A DNA stretch of 64,000 nucleotides from Pedobacter sp. PAMC26386 (GTDB lineage: Bacteria > Bacteroidota > Bacteroidia > Sphingobacteriales > Sphingobacteriaceae), in NCBI GenBank assembly GCA_014302835.1, contig CP060294.1, positions 4,675,067 through 4,739,066 on the forward strand, read 5' to 3'. Positions 1-8,797 of the stretch are shown in pieces (position 1 is the first letter of the stretch; every line of letters starts with the position of its first letter). The notes beneath the pieces were generated by a model. It had not been told where the DNA came from and did no database searches. It was given only the letters and a program-made list of their open reading frames with translations. The position numbers and the translations under genes were made by a program.

Positions 1-300
1 ACAATCCTGCTGGTTGATTTTACAAATCAGTTGAGAAAGCAGGGAAAGAGTTTACAGGAAGCAATCCGTGAGGCTGGTGAAGTGCGTTTCTTGCCAATTG
101 TGCTAACATCTCTTACAGCTATTGGTGGGTTAATACCAATAGCAATATCGACTAATCCGTTAATTGCACCTTTAGCTATTGTTTTAATAGGAGGTTTAAT
201 CAGTTCTACTTTATTATCCAGAATTGTAACGCCGATTATTTATGAATTAATTCCTCCTGCCATAGAGGTGGAGGAGAAAGCGTCTGCTGAAGGCTTGTAG
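1..300 (+). CDS. RND efflux transporter permease, C-terminal fragment
   Basis: This is the last 99 codons of an inner-membrane RND-family efflux pump; the 5' part lies outside the window. The visible part has the typical end of the second transmembrane block: an ILLVDF helix, a short cytoplasmic loop with repeated Arg/Lys (LRKQGKSLQEAI), a helix with R-x-LPIVLTSLTAIGGLIP, and a last helix ending in TPIIYELIPP. Full-length members are about 1000-1050 residues and export drugs, detergents or metals using the proton gradient. The fragment cannot separate a drug (HAE-1) from a metal (HME) pump. It converges on ppc, and a hairpin lies between the two. Confidence 0.85.
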   Translation, partial: TILLVDFTNQLRKQGKSLQEAIREAGEVRFLPIVLTSLTAIGGLIPIAISTNPLIAPLAIVLIGGLISSTLLSRIVTPIIYELIPPAIEVEEKASAEGL

Positions 301-306
301 AAATGA

Positions 307-345
307 AAAGGGATGTTTGCATTTTTTTAGACATCCCTTTATTTT
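307..345. terminator. Bidirectional hairpin terminator between RND pump gene and ppc
   Basis: A perfect 10-bp inverted repeat (307-316 with 331-340, AAAGGGATGT) has a 14-base loop and lies between two convergent genes. T-rich bases follow the right arm. Confidence 0.75.
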
Positions 346-371
346 AAATTCTGCATCCGTTTTTTAGCGCC

Positions 372-2960
372 TTATGCAGAGTTCCGACCTGCGTTTACAA
401 TACCGTAAACCGTTCTTATAGCCAGCTTCTCATAAGATTGATGTTCTTCGTCTGTGAGCTGCTGCTGTAGTTTCTCTAAAGCAAAATGCTGAATTAGGAC
501 TAGTGGAAGAACAATTTTCTCTCTGACTGCAATAGACCGCTTTTCAACCGGATAATTCTCCATTAACGTGGTATGACCAGCTAGTTTTAATAACATTTCT
601 TTTGATCTTTCATATTCATCACGCAACATTTTCCAGAAACCACCAAACTCGGGGTCATTGGCAAAATGTGCAGTAATCGAGAAATCAGTTTTGCTCATTG
701 ACATCATTCCATTGTCTATGATGGTTTTAAAATAACCGGATTCCTGATAGGTTTTACGAATTTTCTCCCAGTTCCCAGAGGATTCCTGGTTTTTTAAAGC
801 AGTTCCTATCCCATAAAAACCAGGGATATTTTGTTTCAGCTGTCCCCATGCAGTTACGAAACTAATTGCCCTGAGGTCTTCCAGTCGTAGTTTTTCTCCT
901 GAACTTCGTTTTACAGGTCTACTGCTGATGGTGATTTTAGACAATAAGCTCAAAGGAGAGAAACGCTCCAGGTAATTTAAAAACAAGGGATGTTTACGCA
1001 AGGCAACGAAAGCATCAAAGCTATCTTTTGCCATTACATTTAATACATCCTTATGTGGCGAATCTAGTAAAATATTGTGTTGTTCTTTTAGCCCGCAGGA
1101 GATTCCTGCATTAATTAACTGCTCGATGTTAAACTCTGCACTGTCAATAGAGCCATACTGAGAACTGATTGTTTGGCCCTGAATGGTCAGTTGGATATTT
1201 TTATTGGCAATCTCTTTACCCATAGAGGCGTAAAAACGGTGAGTTTTACCTCCGCCTCTTGATGGAGGGCCCCCACGGCCGTCAAAAAAGGCTAACTGTA
1301 TATTATGTGCTACCGAAGTAGTAGTTAAGGCCACCTTGGCGTTAAAAATAGACCAATTGGCCATTAGATAGCCACCATCCTTTGTGCTGTCTGAGAAACC
1401 AAGCATAATATCCTGTTTATTGCCTCTGCTTTCCAGGTGTTTTCTGTAAACAGGATGAGTGTACAGGCATTCCATAATCTGTGAAGCTCCTTCCAGGTCA
1501 CTCACGGTTTCAAATAATGGGACAAAATCTATAGTGAGGTCTTGTTCATCCCAGCCGTTCCATAAAAATAACTCCATAAGCTGCAATACATCGCTTGCCT
1601 GTTGGCAATTGCTGATAATGTAGCGGTGACAGGCCAGTTCTCCGTTTTGTTGCTGGATCTGTCTGATTTCAGCAATAGTCTGAAGAGTATCAGTTGTCAG
1701 CGAATCGGCATCTCCAGGATAATTTACTTTTGCATTCTTGAAAGAAAGATGTTTTATTTTTTCTTCTTCGTCTAATTGGTTATAGTTTTCAGGGAAAAGA
1801 GAGATAATCGGTTTAAATTGTCTGCAATAAGTATGTACATCACGAAGTACTCTACTGTCCTGTCTGATATCCAGCGAGGCAAAGTGTGAACCAAAAAGTT
1901 CGACTTTACGCAGCAAGTCGTCTACTAAATCAGCAAATAACCCATCATGGAATTCGATCAGCGTATCTTTAATCTGGTTCAGATTCACCACCAGGAATTC
2001 TGAAATATTTTCTGGTTCAATATTAGTATCAAATGCATTTTTATAGAGTATGTCCTGTACTTTATAAACTGTTTCTTCCACTCCTCTGAAAGTAATCCTT
2101 CGTTTCAGTTTTCTGAAATCTCTGTAATAACAACGGAACAGGATCTGTCGCAGCATTTTTGAGACTTGAATAGTATCTGGCGCATGTACGTTAGGGTTTC
2201 CGTCTCTATCTCCACCTGGCCAGAAACCAAGCTCTATTACTTTTTTTGAAGGGATATTAAACTCGTCCAGGCTATTGTCTATTTCTGATTGAATACTTGC
2301 TGCAGCGAAGTAAAAAACGTTTTCCAGGTACCAGGTTAAACTCAATGCTTCGTCAACTGGTGTTGGAGATTTTTTATTGAAGAATGGAGTTTTACCTAAT
2401 TGTTGTAACAACTGGTTAATAATGACAATATCATTGATTTTTATCGCTGTTGTCAGGTCGTTAATAATAGACAGTACACTACCGGGATAAAATTGTGTCG
2501 GGTGTGCAGTTAAAACCAGGCGAAGAGAGAAATCGGCTATCAGTTTGGCTATTTTTTCATGGAGCTCTGCATTAAACTCGCTTTTTTTCAACATCGCTCT
2601 GATTGAACTATGGTCCTCAGTCGTGTTTAATTTAGTAAAGGAAGCATCCTCGACAGCGTCAAATAATACAACCTGGCGCTCAATATATTGAATAAACCTA
2701 AACAACAGATCAATAATATCCTTAGGATCTGTTGTTTGAGTGTACCGGTCAAAAAAGGTCTTAATGATTTCTGCAGGTGTCTTGAGATTCTTCACCCCAT
2801 CTTCGCAGTGTTTAATAAAAAGGGGTAATAGGGTACCCGTATCCTTGATTTTATAAAATGGGAGGGTTAGGAACAGGCTGTTGTAAAGTTCAAATCTGGA
2901 GACAACTTCGTTGTTAAAAATGGATTCTCTTTGTCCTGTAACTCTTAGTTTCTGCGTCAT
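372..2960 (-). CDS. ppc: Phosphoenolpyruvate carboxylase
   Basis: Cytosolic enzyme that carboxylates phosphoenolpyruvate with bicarbonate to oxaloacetate, an anaplerotic reaction. The 862-residue length fits the family. The first catalytic histidine motif is LTAHPTQ (about residues 150-156, His153; the usual form is LTAHPTE). Next come GGDRDGNPNVHA near 250, LGFSDSTKDGGY (usual form YSDSNKDGG) and DGRGGPPSRGGGKTH (usual form HGRGGSIGRGGGP), then the C-terminal domain. These departures recur in the Bacteroidota branch as I know it, so I read it as a functional divergent ppc. It is transcribed alone, against the RND gene and upstream of an unrelated efflux operon. The start was chosen at the only ATG before the conserved N-terminal region. 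Confidence 0.93.
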   Translation of the reverse strand: MTQKLRVTGQRESIFNNEVVSRFELYNSLFLTLPFYKIKDTGTLLPLFIKHCEDGVKNLKTPAEIIKTFFDRYTQTTDPKDIIDLLFRFIQYIERQVVLFDAVEDASFTKLNTTEDHSSIRAMLKKSEFNAELHEKIAKLIADFSLRLVLTAHPTQFYPGSVLSIINDLTTAIKINDIVIINQLLQQLGKTPFFNKKSPTPVDEALSLTWYLENVFYFAAASIQSEIDNSLDEFNIPSKKVIELGFWPGGDRDGNPNVHAPDTIQVSKMLRQILFRCYYRDFRKLKRRITFRGVEETVYKVQDILYKNAFDTNIEPENISEFLVVNLNQIKDTLIEFHDGLFADLVDDLLRKVELFGSHFASLDIRQDSRVLRDVHTYCRQFKPIISLFPENYNQLDEEEKIKHLSFKNAKVNYPGDADSLTTDTLQTIAEIRQIQQQNGELACHRYIISNCQQASDVLQLMELFLWNGWDEQDLTIDFVPLFETVSDLEGASQIMECLYTHPVYRKHLESRGNKQDIMLGFSDSTKDGGYLMANWSIFNAKVALTTTSVAHNIQLAFFDGRGGPPSRGGGKTHRFYASMGKEIANKNIQLTIQGQTISSQYGSIDSAEFNIEQLINAGISCGLKEQHNILLDSPHKDVLNVMAKDSFDAFVALRKHPLFLNYLERFSPLSLLSKITISSRPVKRSSGEKLRLEDLRAISFVTAWGQLKQNIPGFYGIGTALKNQESSGNWEKIRKTYQESGYFKTIIDNGMMSMSKTDFSITAHFANDPEFGGFWKMLRDEYERSKEMLLKLAGHTTLMENYPVEKRSIAVREKIVLPLVLIQHFALEKLQQQLTDEEHQSYEKLAIRTVYGIVNAGRNSA

Positions 2961-3147
2961 AACAAAAGGGTTCTTTTTGGGAGCTTAAGCTACGAAATAA
3001 TGACGGGAAGATCCATGGATAATGTTAATAAATTTATTTTGCTTTTTAATTACAAAAGCTATAAATTGCTTTCATTAAGGTTTTTTAACTCTTTTAAAAG
3101 TATAAGCATTCGTTGTGTGTAGCGACATTGTATTTTTTTGTAAAATG

Positions 3148-3183
3148 AAACAGGCTGTCCCCAAAAAGACAGCCTGTTTTTAT
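3148..3183 (-). terminator. Hairpin downstream of the emrAB-tolC operon
   Basis: A perfect 12-bp inverted repeat (3148-3159 with 3168-3179) with an 8-base loop lies 37 bp past the stop of the efflux permease gene. The clearest T run is on the plus-strand side, so its strength in the minus direction is uncertain. Confidence 0.6.
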
Positions 3184-3215
3184 TTAAAAGAATGTAGTAC
3201 CGGTAAACGTTAATC

Positions 3216-4763
3216 TTAATGCACGTCAACCGGAATATTTACATTCTTTTTGAATTTTTGTAAATAAAGTAGTGGGATAGAGCATAACATCACCATTCCA
3301 ACCACCCAATAAGCATCACTATAAGTCAGTAATAAGGCCTGTCTAGTAATCGTACCATCTATAGCCTTAAGTGCCATTGATTTGGCATCAAGAATACTAT
3401 ATCCTTTAGACATAAAGTTATGAATAAAGGCATTCAACCTGTCTGTGAACGCCGGATTATATTCATTGACATTTGCCAGTAACGAACTTCTATGGAAGCC
3501 CTGACGGGTGTGAATTAAGGTAGTTAAGGCTGCGATACCAAATGATCCGCCTAATTGTCTCATCATGTTATTCAATCCTGATCCCTGACCAATTTCTGAA
3601 CCTTTAAGATCCTGTACGGCTAAGGTGGTTAATGGAACGAATAACAACGCCATTCCGATACCTCTGATTACCAAGGGAAGGAAGAAATCACTGGTTCCTG
3701 ATGAAAGAGTCGCTTTGCTTAACATATTACAGAAAACAAAGAATAGGAACATTCCCATAGTAGCCATAAATTGTGCGGGGATTCCCTTTTTAAGAAATAT
3801 CCCAATAAATGGCATCATTACAATGGTACATAAACCTCCGGGGAAAAGTAATTCTCCTGTTTGCAAAGCAGAGAAACCTAATAGACTCTGACAGAAAACA
3901 GGAAATACGAATACTGAACCGTATAACCCAAACCCGAGAATAAATGAAGTGATCAGTCCAAGAGAGAAACTTCTGTGACGCAAAATTTTGAAGTTCACAA
4001 TTGGGTGATCTGTTGTCATTTCGCGCCAGATAAAGAGTAATAAACCAATAATAGAAGCTGCTGATAAAGCAATAATATATGGGGTTGCAAACCAGTCTTC
4101 ACTCTCTCCTTTTTCTAATACTGTTTGTAAACTACCTACTGCAATTGCAAGTAATGCAATACCCCACCAGTCGACAGGTAGACCCTGCCCATCCTTAGGG
4201 GTGGCCCTTATATAGGTTATCGTACAATATGCGGCGAGAATCCCGACGGGAATATTTACATAGAAGATCCACGGCCATGAACTGATGTCAAGAATATATC
4301 CCCCAATTGTAGGGCCCACAGTAGGACCTACGACAGCACCTAATCCAAATAGTGCAGTGGCTATACCTATATCTTCACGCGGCCAGGTTTCTATTAAAAT
4401 AGACTGTGCAGTAGAGATTAATCCTCCTCCAGCTACCCCTTGCAGGATACGGAATAAAATAAGTTCTTCCAGTGTAGTTGCATTACCGCATAAAAATGAA
4501 GCAATGGTAAAGACGATAATGGAAGTTAGAAAATAATTTTTACGCCCGAAACGGCTGCCAAGCCAACCCGACATAGGAAGGACAATCACATTCGCAACGG
4601 CATATCCTGTTGATAACCAGGCTACATCCTCTAGGGTTGCACCCAGGTTACCCTGAATTTGTGGTAAAGCCACATTTACAATAGTGGTATCAATCAGCTC
4701 CAGTAACGAAGCGGTGATCACTGTAAACGTGATTATCCATTTTTTAAAACCCTGCTCGGCCAT
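3216..4763 (-). CDS. DHA2-family MFS drug efflux permease (EmrB/QacA type)
   Basis: Inner-membrane proton-drug antiporter of 515 residues with about 14 hydrophobic segments. Visible signatures are motif D1 (LELIDTTIVNVALPQI, residues about 21-36), motif A (GWLGSRFGRKNYF, about 62-74) and the antiporter motif C region (GAVVGPTVGPTIGGYIL, about 142-158). It is the last gene of the operon tetR-tolC-emrA-emrB, with only 5 bp after emrA. In the family it works with a membrane fusion protein and an outer-membrane channel, and both are encoded next to it. The substrate cannot be predicted from the sequence. Confidence 0.92.
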   Translation of the reverse strand: MAEQGFKKWIITFTVITASLLELIDTTIVNVALPQIQGNLGATLEDVAWLSTGYAVANVIVLPMSGWLGSRFGRKNYFLTSIIVFTIASFLCGNATTLEELILFRILQGVAGGGLISTAQSILIETWPREDIGIATALFGLGAVVGPTVGPTIGGYILDISSWPWIFYVNIPVGILAAYCTITYIRATPKDGQGLPVDWWGIALLAIAVGSLQTVLEKGESEDWFATPYIIALSAASIIGLLLFIWREMTTDHPIVNFKILRHRSFSLGLITSFILGFGLYGSVFVFPVFCQSLLGFSALQTGELLFPGGLCTIVMMPFIGIFLKKGIPAQFMATMGMFLFFVFCNMLSKATLSSGTSDFFLPLVIRGIGMALLFVPLTTLAVQDLKGSEIGQGSGLNNMMRQLGGSFGIAALTTLIHTRQGFHRSSLLANVNEYNPAFTDRLNAFIHNFMSKGYSILDAKSMALKAIDGTITRQALLLTYSDAYWVVGMVMLCSIPLLYLQKFKKNVNIPVDVH

Positions 4764-4768
4764 TTTTT

Positions 4769-5833
4769 TTAGTCTTTTGTAGTTACGGAAACTTTAACAC
4801 TCATACCCGGACGTAATTTTTCCAGCATTTCTTTTGAGGCTTTAAGTTTAATTTTAACCGGTACACGTTGTACAACTTTTACAAAGTTACCTGTTGCATT
4901 GTCTGGAGGGAGCAGTGAACCTTTTGCACCTGTTACAGGAGAGAAGTTATAAACCTCACCGTCAATTTTCTGATCTGGGAAGGCATCTACTTCAACCTCT
5001 ACTTTTAATCCAGCATGGATGTCTTGTAATTGTGTTTCTTTGAAGTTTGCCGTTACATAAAGGCTGTTTTCATTCACGATAGAGAATAAAGACTGGCCTG
5101 CCTGAATTAATTGGCCTTTTTGAATACTTTTCTTAGAAACGATCCCTGTTGCAGGTGCTTTAATTTCTGTATAAGACAGTTGTAATTTAGCAAAGTCAAC
5201 ATCAGATTGACGTTGAGAGACACCGTTACTGCTTACTGCAAGCTGAGATTTTGTAGTACCAATTTGTTTTAAGGCAACAGTATACTGATCCTGAGCCGCG
5301 TTATAAGTAGCTTGGGCAACATCTCTTGTCGCTTTAGCCTGGTCAAATTGTTGTTGTGTGATTGACCCATCTTTAATCAGGTTTGCATAACGGTCAAAAT
5401 CTTTTTGTGCCTGCCATAGTTTTACTTTAGCTGATTCGATATTGGCTTTAGCTGTTCCTGTATTCGCTGAGGTAGCAATAATTTGCGATTCTGAAACACC
5501 AACACCGGCGTCAGCACCTTTCTGGCCTGCCATTGCTTGTTCCAGTTTCACTTTGAAGTCTCTGTCATCTAAAGTTACCAGTACCTGGCCTTCAGCAACT
5601 TTAGTGTTCTCTTCAAATCTGATCTCATTTACATAGCCACCTACACGTGCAACCACCGGGCTGATATCACCATCTATCTGTGCATCATCTGTGTCTACAT
5701 GGTTTCTGTAATACATATATTCTTTTACACCAAATATGGCGCCTATAACGATCAGCACTGCTAATATTATAGGGACAATTTTACTTTTCTTTTTCGGTTC
5801 AATTGTCGATTCTGTTGTCGATTCTGTTGTCAT
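4769..5833 (-). CDS. HlyD/EmrA-family membrane fusion protein
   Basis: Periplasmic adaptor that links the EmrB-type permease to the TolC-type channel. A short charged cytoplasmic tail with KKKSK is followed by one membrane anchor (residues about 19-36), then NHVDTDDAQIDGDISPVVARVGGYV, the hallmark start of the EmrA barrel/lipoyl region. A long Ala/Gln-rich coiled-coil hairpin follows (about 100-205), then the second lipoyl half (YTEIKAPATGIVSKKSIQKGQ) and a beta barrel. Length (354) is normal. The gene sits 19 bp after the tolC-like gene and 5 bp before the permease. Confidence 0.92.
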   Translation of the reverse strand: MTTESTTESTIEPKKKSKIVPIILAVLIVIGAIFGVKEYMYYRNHVDTDDAQIDGDISPVVARVGGYVNEIRFEENTKVAEGQVLVTLDDRDFKVKLEQAMAGQKGADAGVGVSESQIIATSANTGTAKANIESAKVKLWQAQKDFDRYANLIKDGSITQQQFDQAKATRDVAQATYNAAQDQYTVALKQIGTTKSQLAVSSNGVSQRQSDVDFAKLQLSYTEIKAPATGIVSKKSIQKGQLIQAGQSLFSIVNENSLYVTANFKETQLQDIHAGLKVEVEVDAFPDQKIDGEVYNFSPVTGAKGSLLPPDNATGNFVKVVQRVPVKIKLKASKEMLEKLRPGMSVKVSVTTKD

Positions 5834-5852
5834 TACTAGATGGATTATAATA

Positions 5853-7169
5853 TTATTGAGAAATTTTTCCTGTTGATTTTAATAAAGTATAGTAGGCTAG
5901 TCCTGCATCAGCTTTTGCTAGCTCTAAATTGATTTTTGCTTGGTATAAAAGCGTTTCAGCGTCAATTCTGTCAATTGCAGAAGCGACATTGTTTTTATAT
6001 TTTGATTCTAGTAACCTGTCATTTTCAGTTGCCTGATCGATCGAAGTTTCCAAAACCTTGATTTTGTCTTTAGCCACCTGGTATGTTTGGTAGTTTTTGT
6101 TAATCTCTGTTTTTACGTTATCAGATTGAATATCTTTTTGAAGACTAATGCTTCTCTGCTGAACTCTTGCTTCTGTTACTTTATGCTTATTAGTCCATAG
6201 TGTTCCAATATTCCATGAAAGTGTAGCACTGGCAGTCATCGGCATGATGTAATCATGAGACTTAGGCAGCAGGGTACCATTTGGATTAATATAATAAACG
6301 TCTGCACCGATACCAAATGTAGGGGAAGCGTTCGCTTTAACAGATTTGATATCGATTTCAGCAACTTTATTGCGTAAATCAAGTTCTCTTAATTCCTGAC
6401 GGTAAGCTAAAGCCTGATCAAGGTATGTAGTCAAAGGAGCAACAGCTTTTTGTCCATTTGATGGGTCGATGATATCAATTTCTGTATCTTCGGGTAGTCC
6501 TAAAAGGATATCCAGGTTATAGTTGACAATTTTGCGATTACTTTCAATATCCAGGTCAGTCAGCGTAATATTAGCTTGCTGTAACTGGAATCTTAACACA
6601 TCATTTTTAGTCACTATACCCTGTTCAAAAAAGCGTTGAGCTTGTTTCAGCTGACTAGCAATAGCTGATAGGTTCTGAGTAACTACCTTTTTACTTTGTG
6701 CTACCTTATATAGGGAGTAATAAGTATCGATCACTGCATAGGTCACTTCTTCCTGATTTTTATCTGCATCAAGACGAGCAACATCGGCTAGTAACTTAGT
6801 ACTTTGCTTCGCATATCTCATCTTTCCACCGCCGTAAACTAGTTGCTGAATTGAAGCGGTACCTACAAAGGCATCAGCACGTTTGGGCAAGAAAATCGGA
6901 CTCCCGCCGTCTAATACCAATTGATGTGCTGGAATCTCAGCATGATTGTACATTACACTTGCCTTAGCTGTTGGAAGCGAGTTATCTTTAGTCACTTCCA
7001 GCTTTGCCAGTGCTTCTTCAATTTTATTCTGAGAAAGCTTTAGATTCTTGCTGTTTTCTATCCCTAACTGAATCGCTTCCTGCAGTGTCAGTTTTTTTAC
7101 ATTCTGTGCATAGAGCATGCCTGGCAACAAGAGAGCGAAGCAACTCATTTTAATTGTTCTGTGTATCAT
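5853..7169 (-). CDS. TolC-family outer-membrane efflux channel
   Basis: 438-residue outer-membrane channel component of the tripartite pump. A signal peptide ends in LLYAQ-like residues (MLYAQ, cleavage about 21/22). The mature protein has two repeated halves with long amphipathic helices, including LTLQEAIQLGIENSKNLKLSQNKIEEA, typical of OEP repeats, and ends in LAYYTLLKSTGKISQ. It overlaps the upstream tetR gene by 4 bp (7166-7169), so the two are probably translationally coupled. It lies 19 bp before emrA. Confidence 0.9.
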   Translation of the reverse strand: MIHRTIKMSCFALLLPGMLYAQNVKKLTLQEAIQLGIENSKNLKLSQNKIEEALAKLEVTKDNSLPTAKASVMYNHAEIPAHQLVLDGGSPIFLPKRADAFVGTASIQQLVYGGGKMRYAKQSTKLLADVARLDADKNQEEVTYAVIDTYYSLYKVAQSKKVVTQNLSAIASQLKQAQRFFEQGIVTKNDVLRFQLQQANITLTDLDIESNRKIVNYNLDILLGLPEDTEIDIIDPSNGQKAVAPLTTYLDQALAYRQELRELDLRNKVAEIDIKSVKANASPTFGIGADVYYINPNGTLLPKSHDYIMPMTASATLSWNIGTLWTNKHKVTEARVQQRSISLQKDIQSDNVKTEINKNYQTYQVAKDKIKVLETSIDQATENDRLLESKYKNNVASAIDRIDAETLLYQAKINLELAKADAGLAYYTLLKSTGKISQ

Positions 7170-7786
7170 TTTTGGGGTGTTAAATAGGTAGTAACCAGGT
7201 CTTTAAGATGTGTGATTAACCGGTCTGTTAAAATTTCTCTGTCTTTTGGAATGTTGATATCTAAAATAGATCCTTGTGTGATCTTGGTTGGCATGGTTGC
7301 CACACTACTGATGGTTCCCATAATGGTTGCGATAAGCATTCTGGTATCGATAGGTTTAAATGTTCCGTCTGTAATTCCGTTGTTAATGATGGTTTCAATA
7401 ACTTGCATATTTCCTGACATGGCGTCTCTCAGTTTGATACACATTTCGGGACGCTGTGCAAGAGAAAGTTCCCTGTACATCAGCTTATGAAATGGAATAT
7501 CTGAAAGAATCCGTCTGGTATAGCCTTCAATTACTTTCATTAATTTCTCTAGCGGAAGGCTCCTGTCTTCGCTTATACTGAGTAGCTGGGCTTTGAAACC
7601 TTTAACTCTTTCATTCATGATTTCCAGAAAAACACCTTCCTTCGATCCGAAATAATAATTGATCATGGACATATTTGCCCCTGATTCTTTGGCAATCTGA
7701 CGGGTTGAAGTTCCTTCATATCCCAACTCAGTAAACAATTCATGAGCAGCAGTTAGAATGCTGGTTCTTTTGTCTGGCTTTTCCAT
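7166..7786 (-). CDS. TetR/AcrR-family transcriptional repressor
   Basis: 206-residue regulator. The N-terminal helix-turn-helix is clear: ILTAAHELFTELGYEGTSTRQIAKESG, then MSMINYYFGSKEGVF (about residues 10-53). The C-terminal ligand-binding part is divergent, as usual. It is the first gene of the efflux operon and overlaps tolC by 4 bp, so it is co-transcribed with the pump it probably represses. A perfect palindrome lies 26 bp upstream inside the promoter spacer, which supports autorepression released by a pump substrate. Confidence 0.92.
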   Translation of the reverse strand: MEKPDKRTSILTAAHELFTELGYEGTSTRQIAKESGANMSMINYYFGSKEGVFLEIMNERVKGFKAQLLSISEDRSLPLEKLMKVIEGYTRRILSDIPFHKLMYRELSLAQRPEMCIKLRDAMSGNMQVIETIINNGITDGTFKPIDTRMLIATIMGTISSVATMPTKITQGSILDINIPKDREILTDRLITHLKDLVTTYLTPQK

Positions 7787-7802
7787 TTGTGATTTGATGG
7801 GA

Positions 7803-7832
7803 CAAAATTAATCAATCGATCGATTGAATCAA
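7803..7832 (-). promoter_or_regulatory. Bacteroidota-type promoter of the tetR-tolC-emrAB operon
   Basis: On the minus strand a TTG -33 element (plus 7830-7832) is followed after exactly 19 bases by TAATTTTG (plus 7803-7810), matching the phylum consensus TTG-N19-TAnnTTTG. The tetR start is 16 bases past the -7 element. Confidence 0.75.
7812..7827. promoter_or_regulatory. Candidate TetR operator (16-bp perfect palindrome)
   Basis: TCAATCGATCGATTGA is perfectly self-complementary and fills most of the spacer between the -33 and -7 elements of the promoter. Position and symmetry fit a site for the adjacent TetR dimer, which would block RNA polymerase. This is inferred, not shown. Confidence 0.7.
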
Positions 7833-7936
7833 TGAGAAATTAGTGATTTTGATCACAAATTACATATCGTTGACAATTTGGAGCGATCATTATTTTTGAT
7901 AAAGGCCTGAATTCTTTCTTATTTAAAATAAATCAA

Positions 7937-7944
7937 TACCTTTG
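7937..7944 (+). promoter_or_regulatory. -7 element for the small membrane protein gene
   Basis: TACCTTTG matches TAnnTTTG and ends 19 bases before the ATG at 7964. I see no good -33 TTG at the usual spacing. Confidence 0.45.
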
Positions 7945-7963
7945 GTTCATCAATATTTTAAGG

Positions 7964-8146
7964 ATGATTAAAGAAGAAAATAATAAGAGTTTTGATTGGG
8001 TTTATTCGGTTTTGGGCCTGTTTTTCGGTATAATAACTGCTGCAGTTATTTCCGGTAGTTTCCTATGGTCACTATTTGGTGGAGTTTTGGGATTGATTAT
8101 GGGCGCTGTATTCCTGAATTCAATTGTAAAAGGACGTAAATACTAA
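7964..8146 (+). CDS. Small two-helix membrane protein, function unknown
   Basis: 60-residue protein with a charged N-terminus (MIKEENNKSFDW) and two Gly-rich hydrophobic stretches (about residues 13-33 and 36-53) ending in a basic tail KGRKY. No family is recognised. The coding assignment rests on the well-placed -7 element, the consistent hydrophobic pattern and the 16-bp gap to the DUF2911 gene, with which it may be co-transcribed. Confidence 0.6.
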   Translation: MIKEENNKSFDWVYSVLGLFFGIITAAVISGSFLWSLFGGVLGLIMGAVFLNSIVKGRKY

Positions 8147-8162
8147 TTTAACCCCGTTAAAT

Positions 8163-8723
8163 ATGAAAAAGTTCAATCTGTTGGTTGTAATTGCATTATT
8201 TGCACTTACTGTTAATGCACAGGAAGTTAAGTTTCCAGGTTTAGATACCAGCCCGGCTGATATCGCTTATTTCCCTTTAAATATTACTAAGGCAAAAAAA
8301 GGAGAAGATTCTGCTCCGTTGATCAAAGTAATTTACTCAAGACCTTCAGTAAAAGGACGTGAGATCTTTGGGAAACTGGAAGTTTATGGACAAGTATGGA
8401 GACTTGGTGCAAATGAAAGTACTGAGATCAGATTCTTTAAACCAGTAGTTATTGGTGGAAAAGAAATTTCTGCTGGTGCTTATAGCCTGTTTGCAATCCC
8501 TGAGAAAGATAAGTGGGTTGTAATTATTAATAAACAGACTGACCGTTGGGGTGCTTATACCTATGATGAAACAAAAGATGTGGTGCGGGTAACTGTACCT
8601 GTTAAGCCTTTGTCAACTGTGGTTGAAGCTTTGGCGATTACTTTTACACCGAATGCATCAGGAGCAAATTTAATTATTGGATGGGACAAGACTTCAGTCG
8701 AAGTGCCTGTAACGATTAAATAA
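8163..8723 (+). CDS. DUF2911 domain-containing exported protein
   Basis: 186-residue secreted or periplasmic protein. A signal peptide (MKKFNLLVVIALFALTVNAQ) is followed by the DUF2911 domain, recognised from IKVIYSRPSVKGREIFG, YGQVWRLGANESTEIRF, GGKEISAGAYSLFAIP and WVVIINK. The family is common in Bacteroidota and has no established biochemical role. It may share the promoter of the small membrane protein upstream, and it ends at a bidirectional hairpin facing the SMR gene. Confidence 0.88.
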   Translation: MKKFNLLVVIALFALTVNAQEVKFPGLDTSPADIAYFPLNITKAKKGEDSAPLIKVIYSRPSVKGREIFGKLEVYGQVWRLGANESTEIRFFKPVVIGGKEISAGAYSLFAIPEKDKWVVIINKQTDRWGAYTYDETKDVVRVTVPVKPLSTVVEALAITFTPNASGANLIIGWDKTSVEVPVTIK

Positions 8724-8750
8724 TTCTTCATTTCTAAGCTGAGAATATAA

Positions 8751-8790
8751 AAAAGAGGGAAACCATTCATATGGCTTCCCTCTTTTTGTT
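8751..8790. terminator. Bidirectional terminator between the DUF2911 and SMR genes
   Basis: A perfect 11-bp inverted repeat (8751-8761 with 8776-8786) with a T run to the right and an A run to the left lies between convergent genes. Confidence 0.8.
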
Positions 8791-8797
8791 TTAAATA

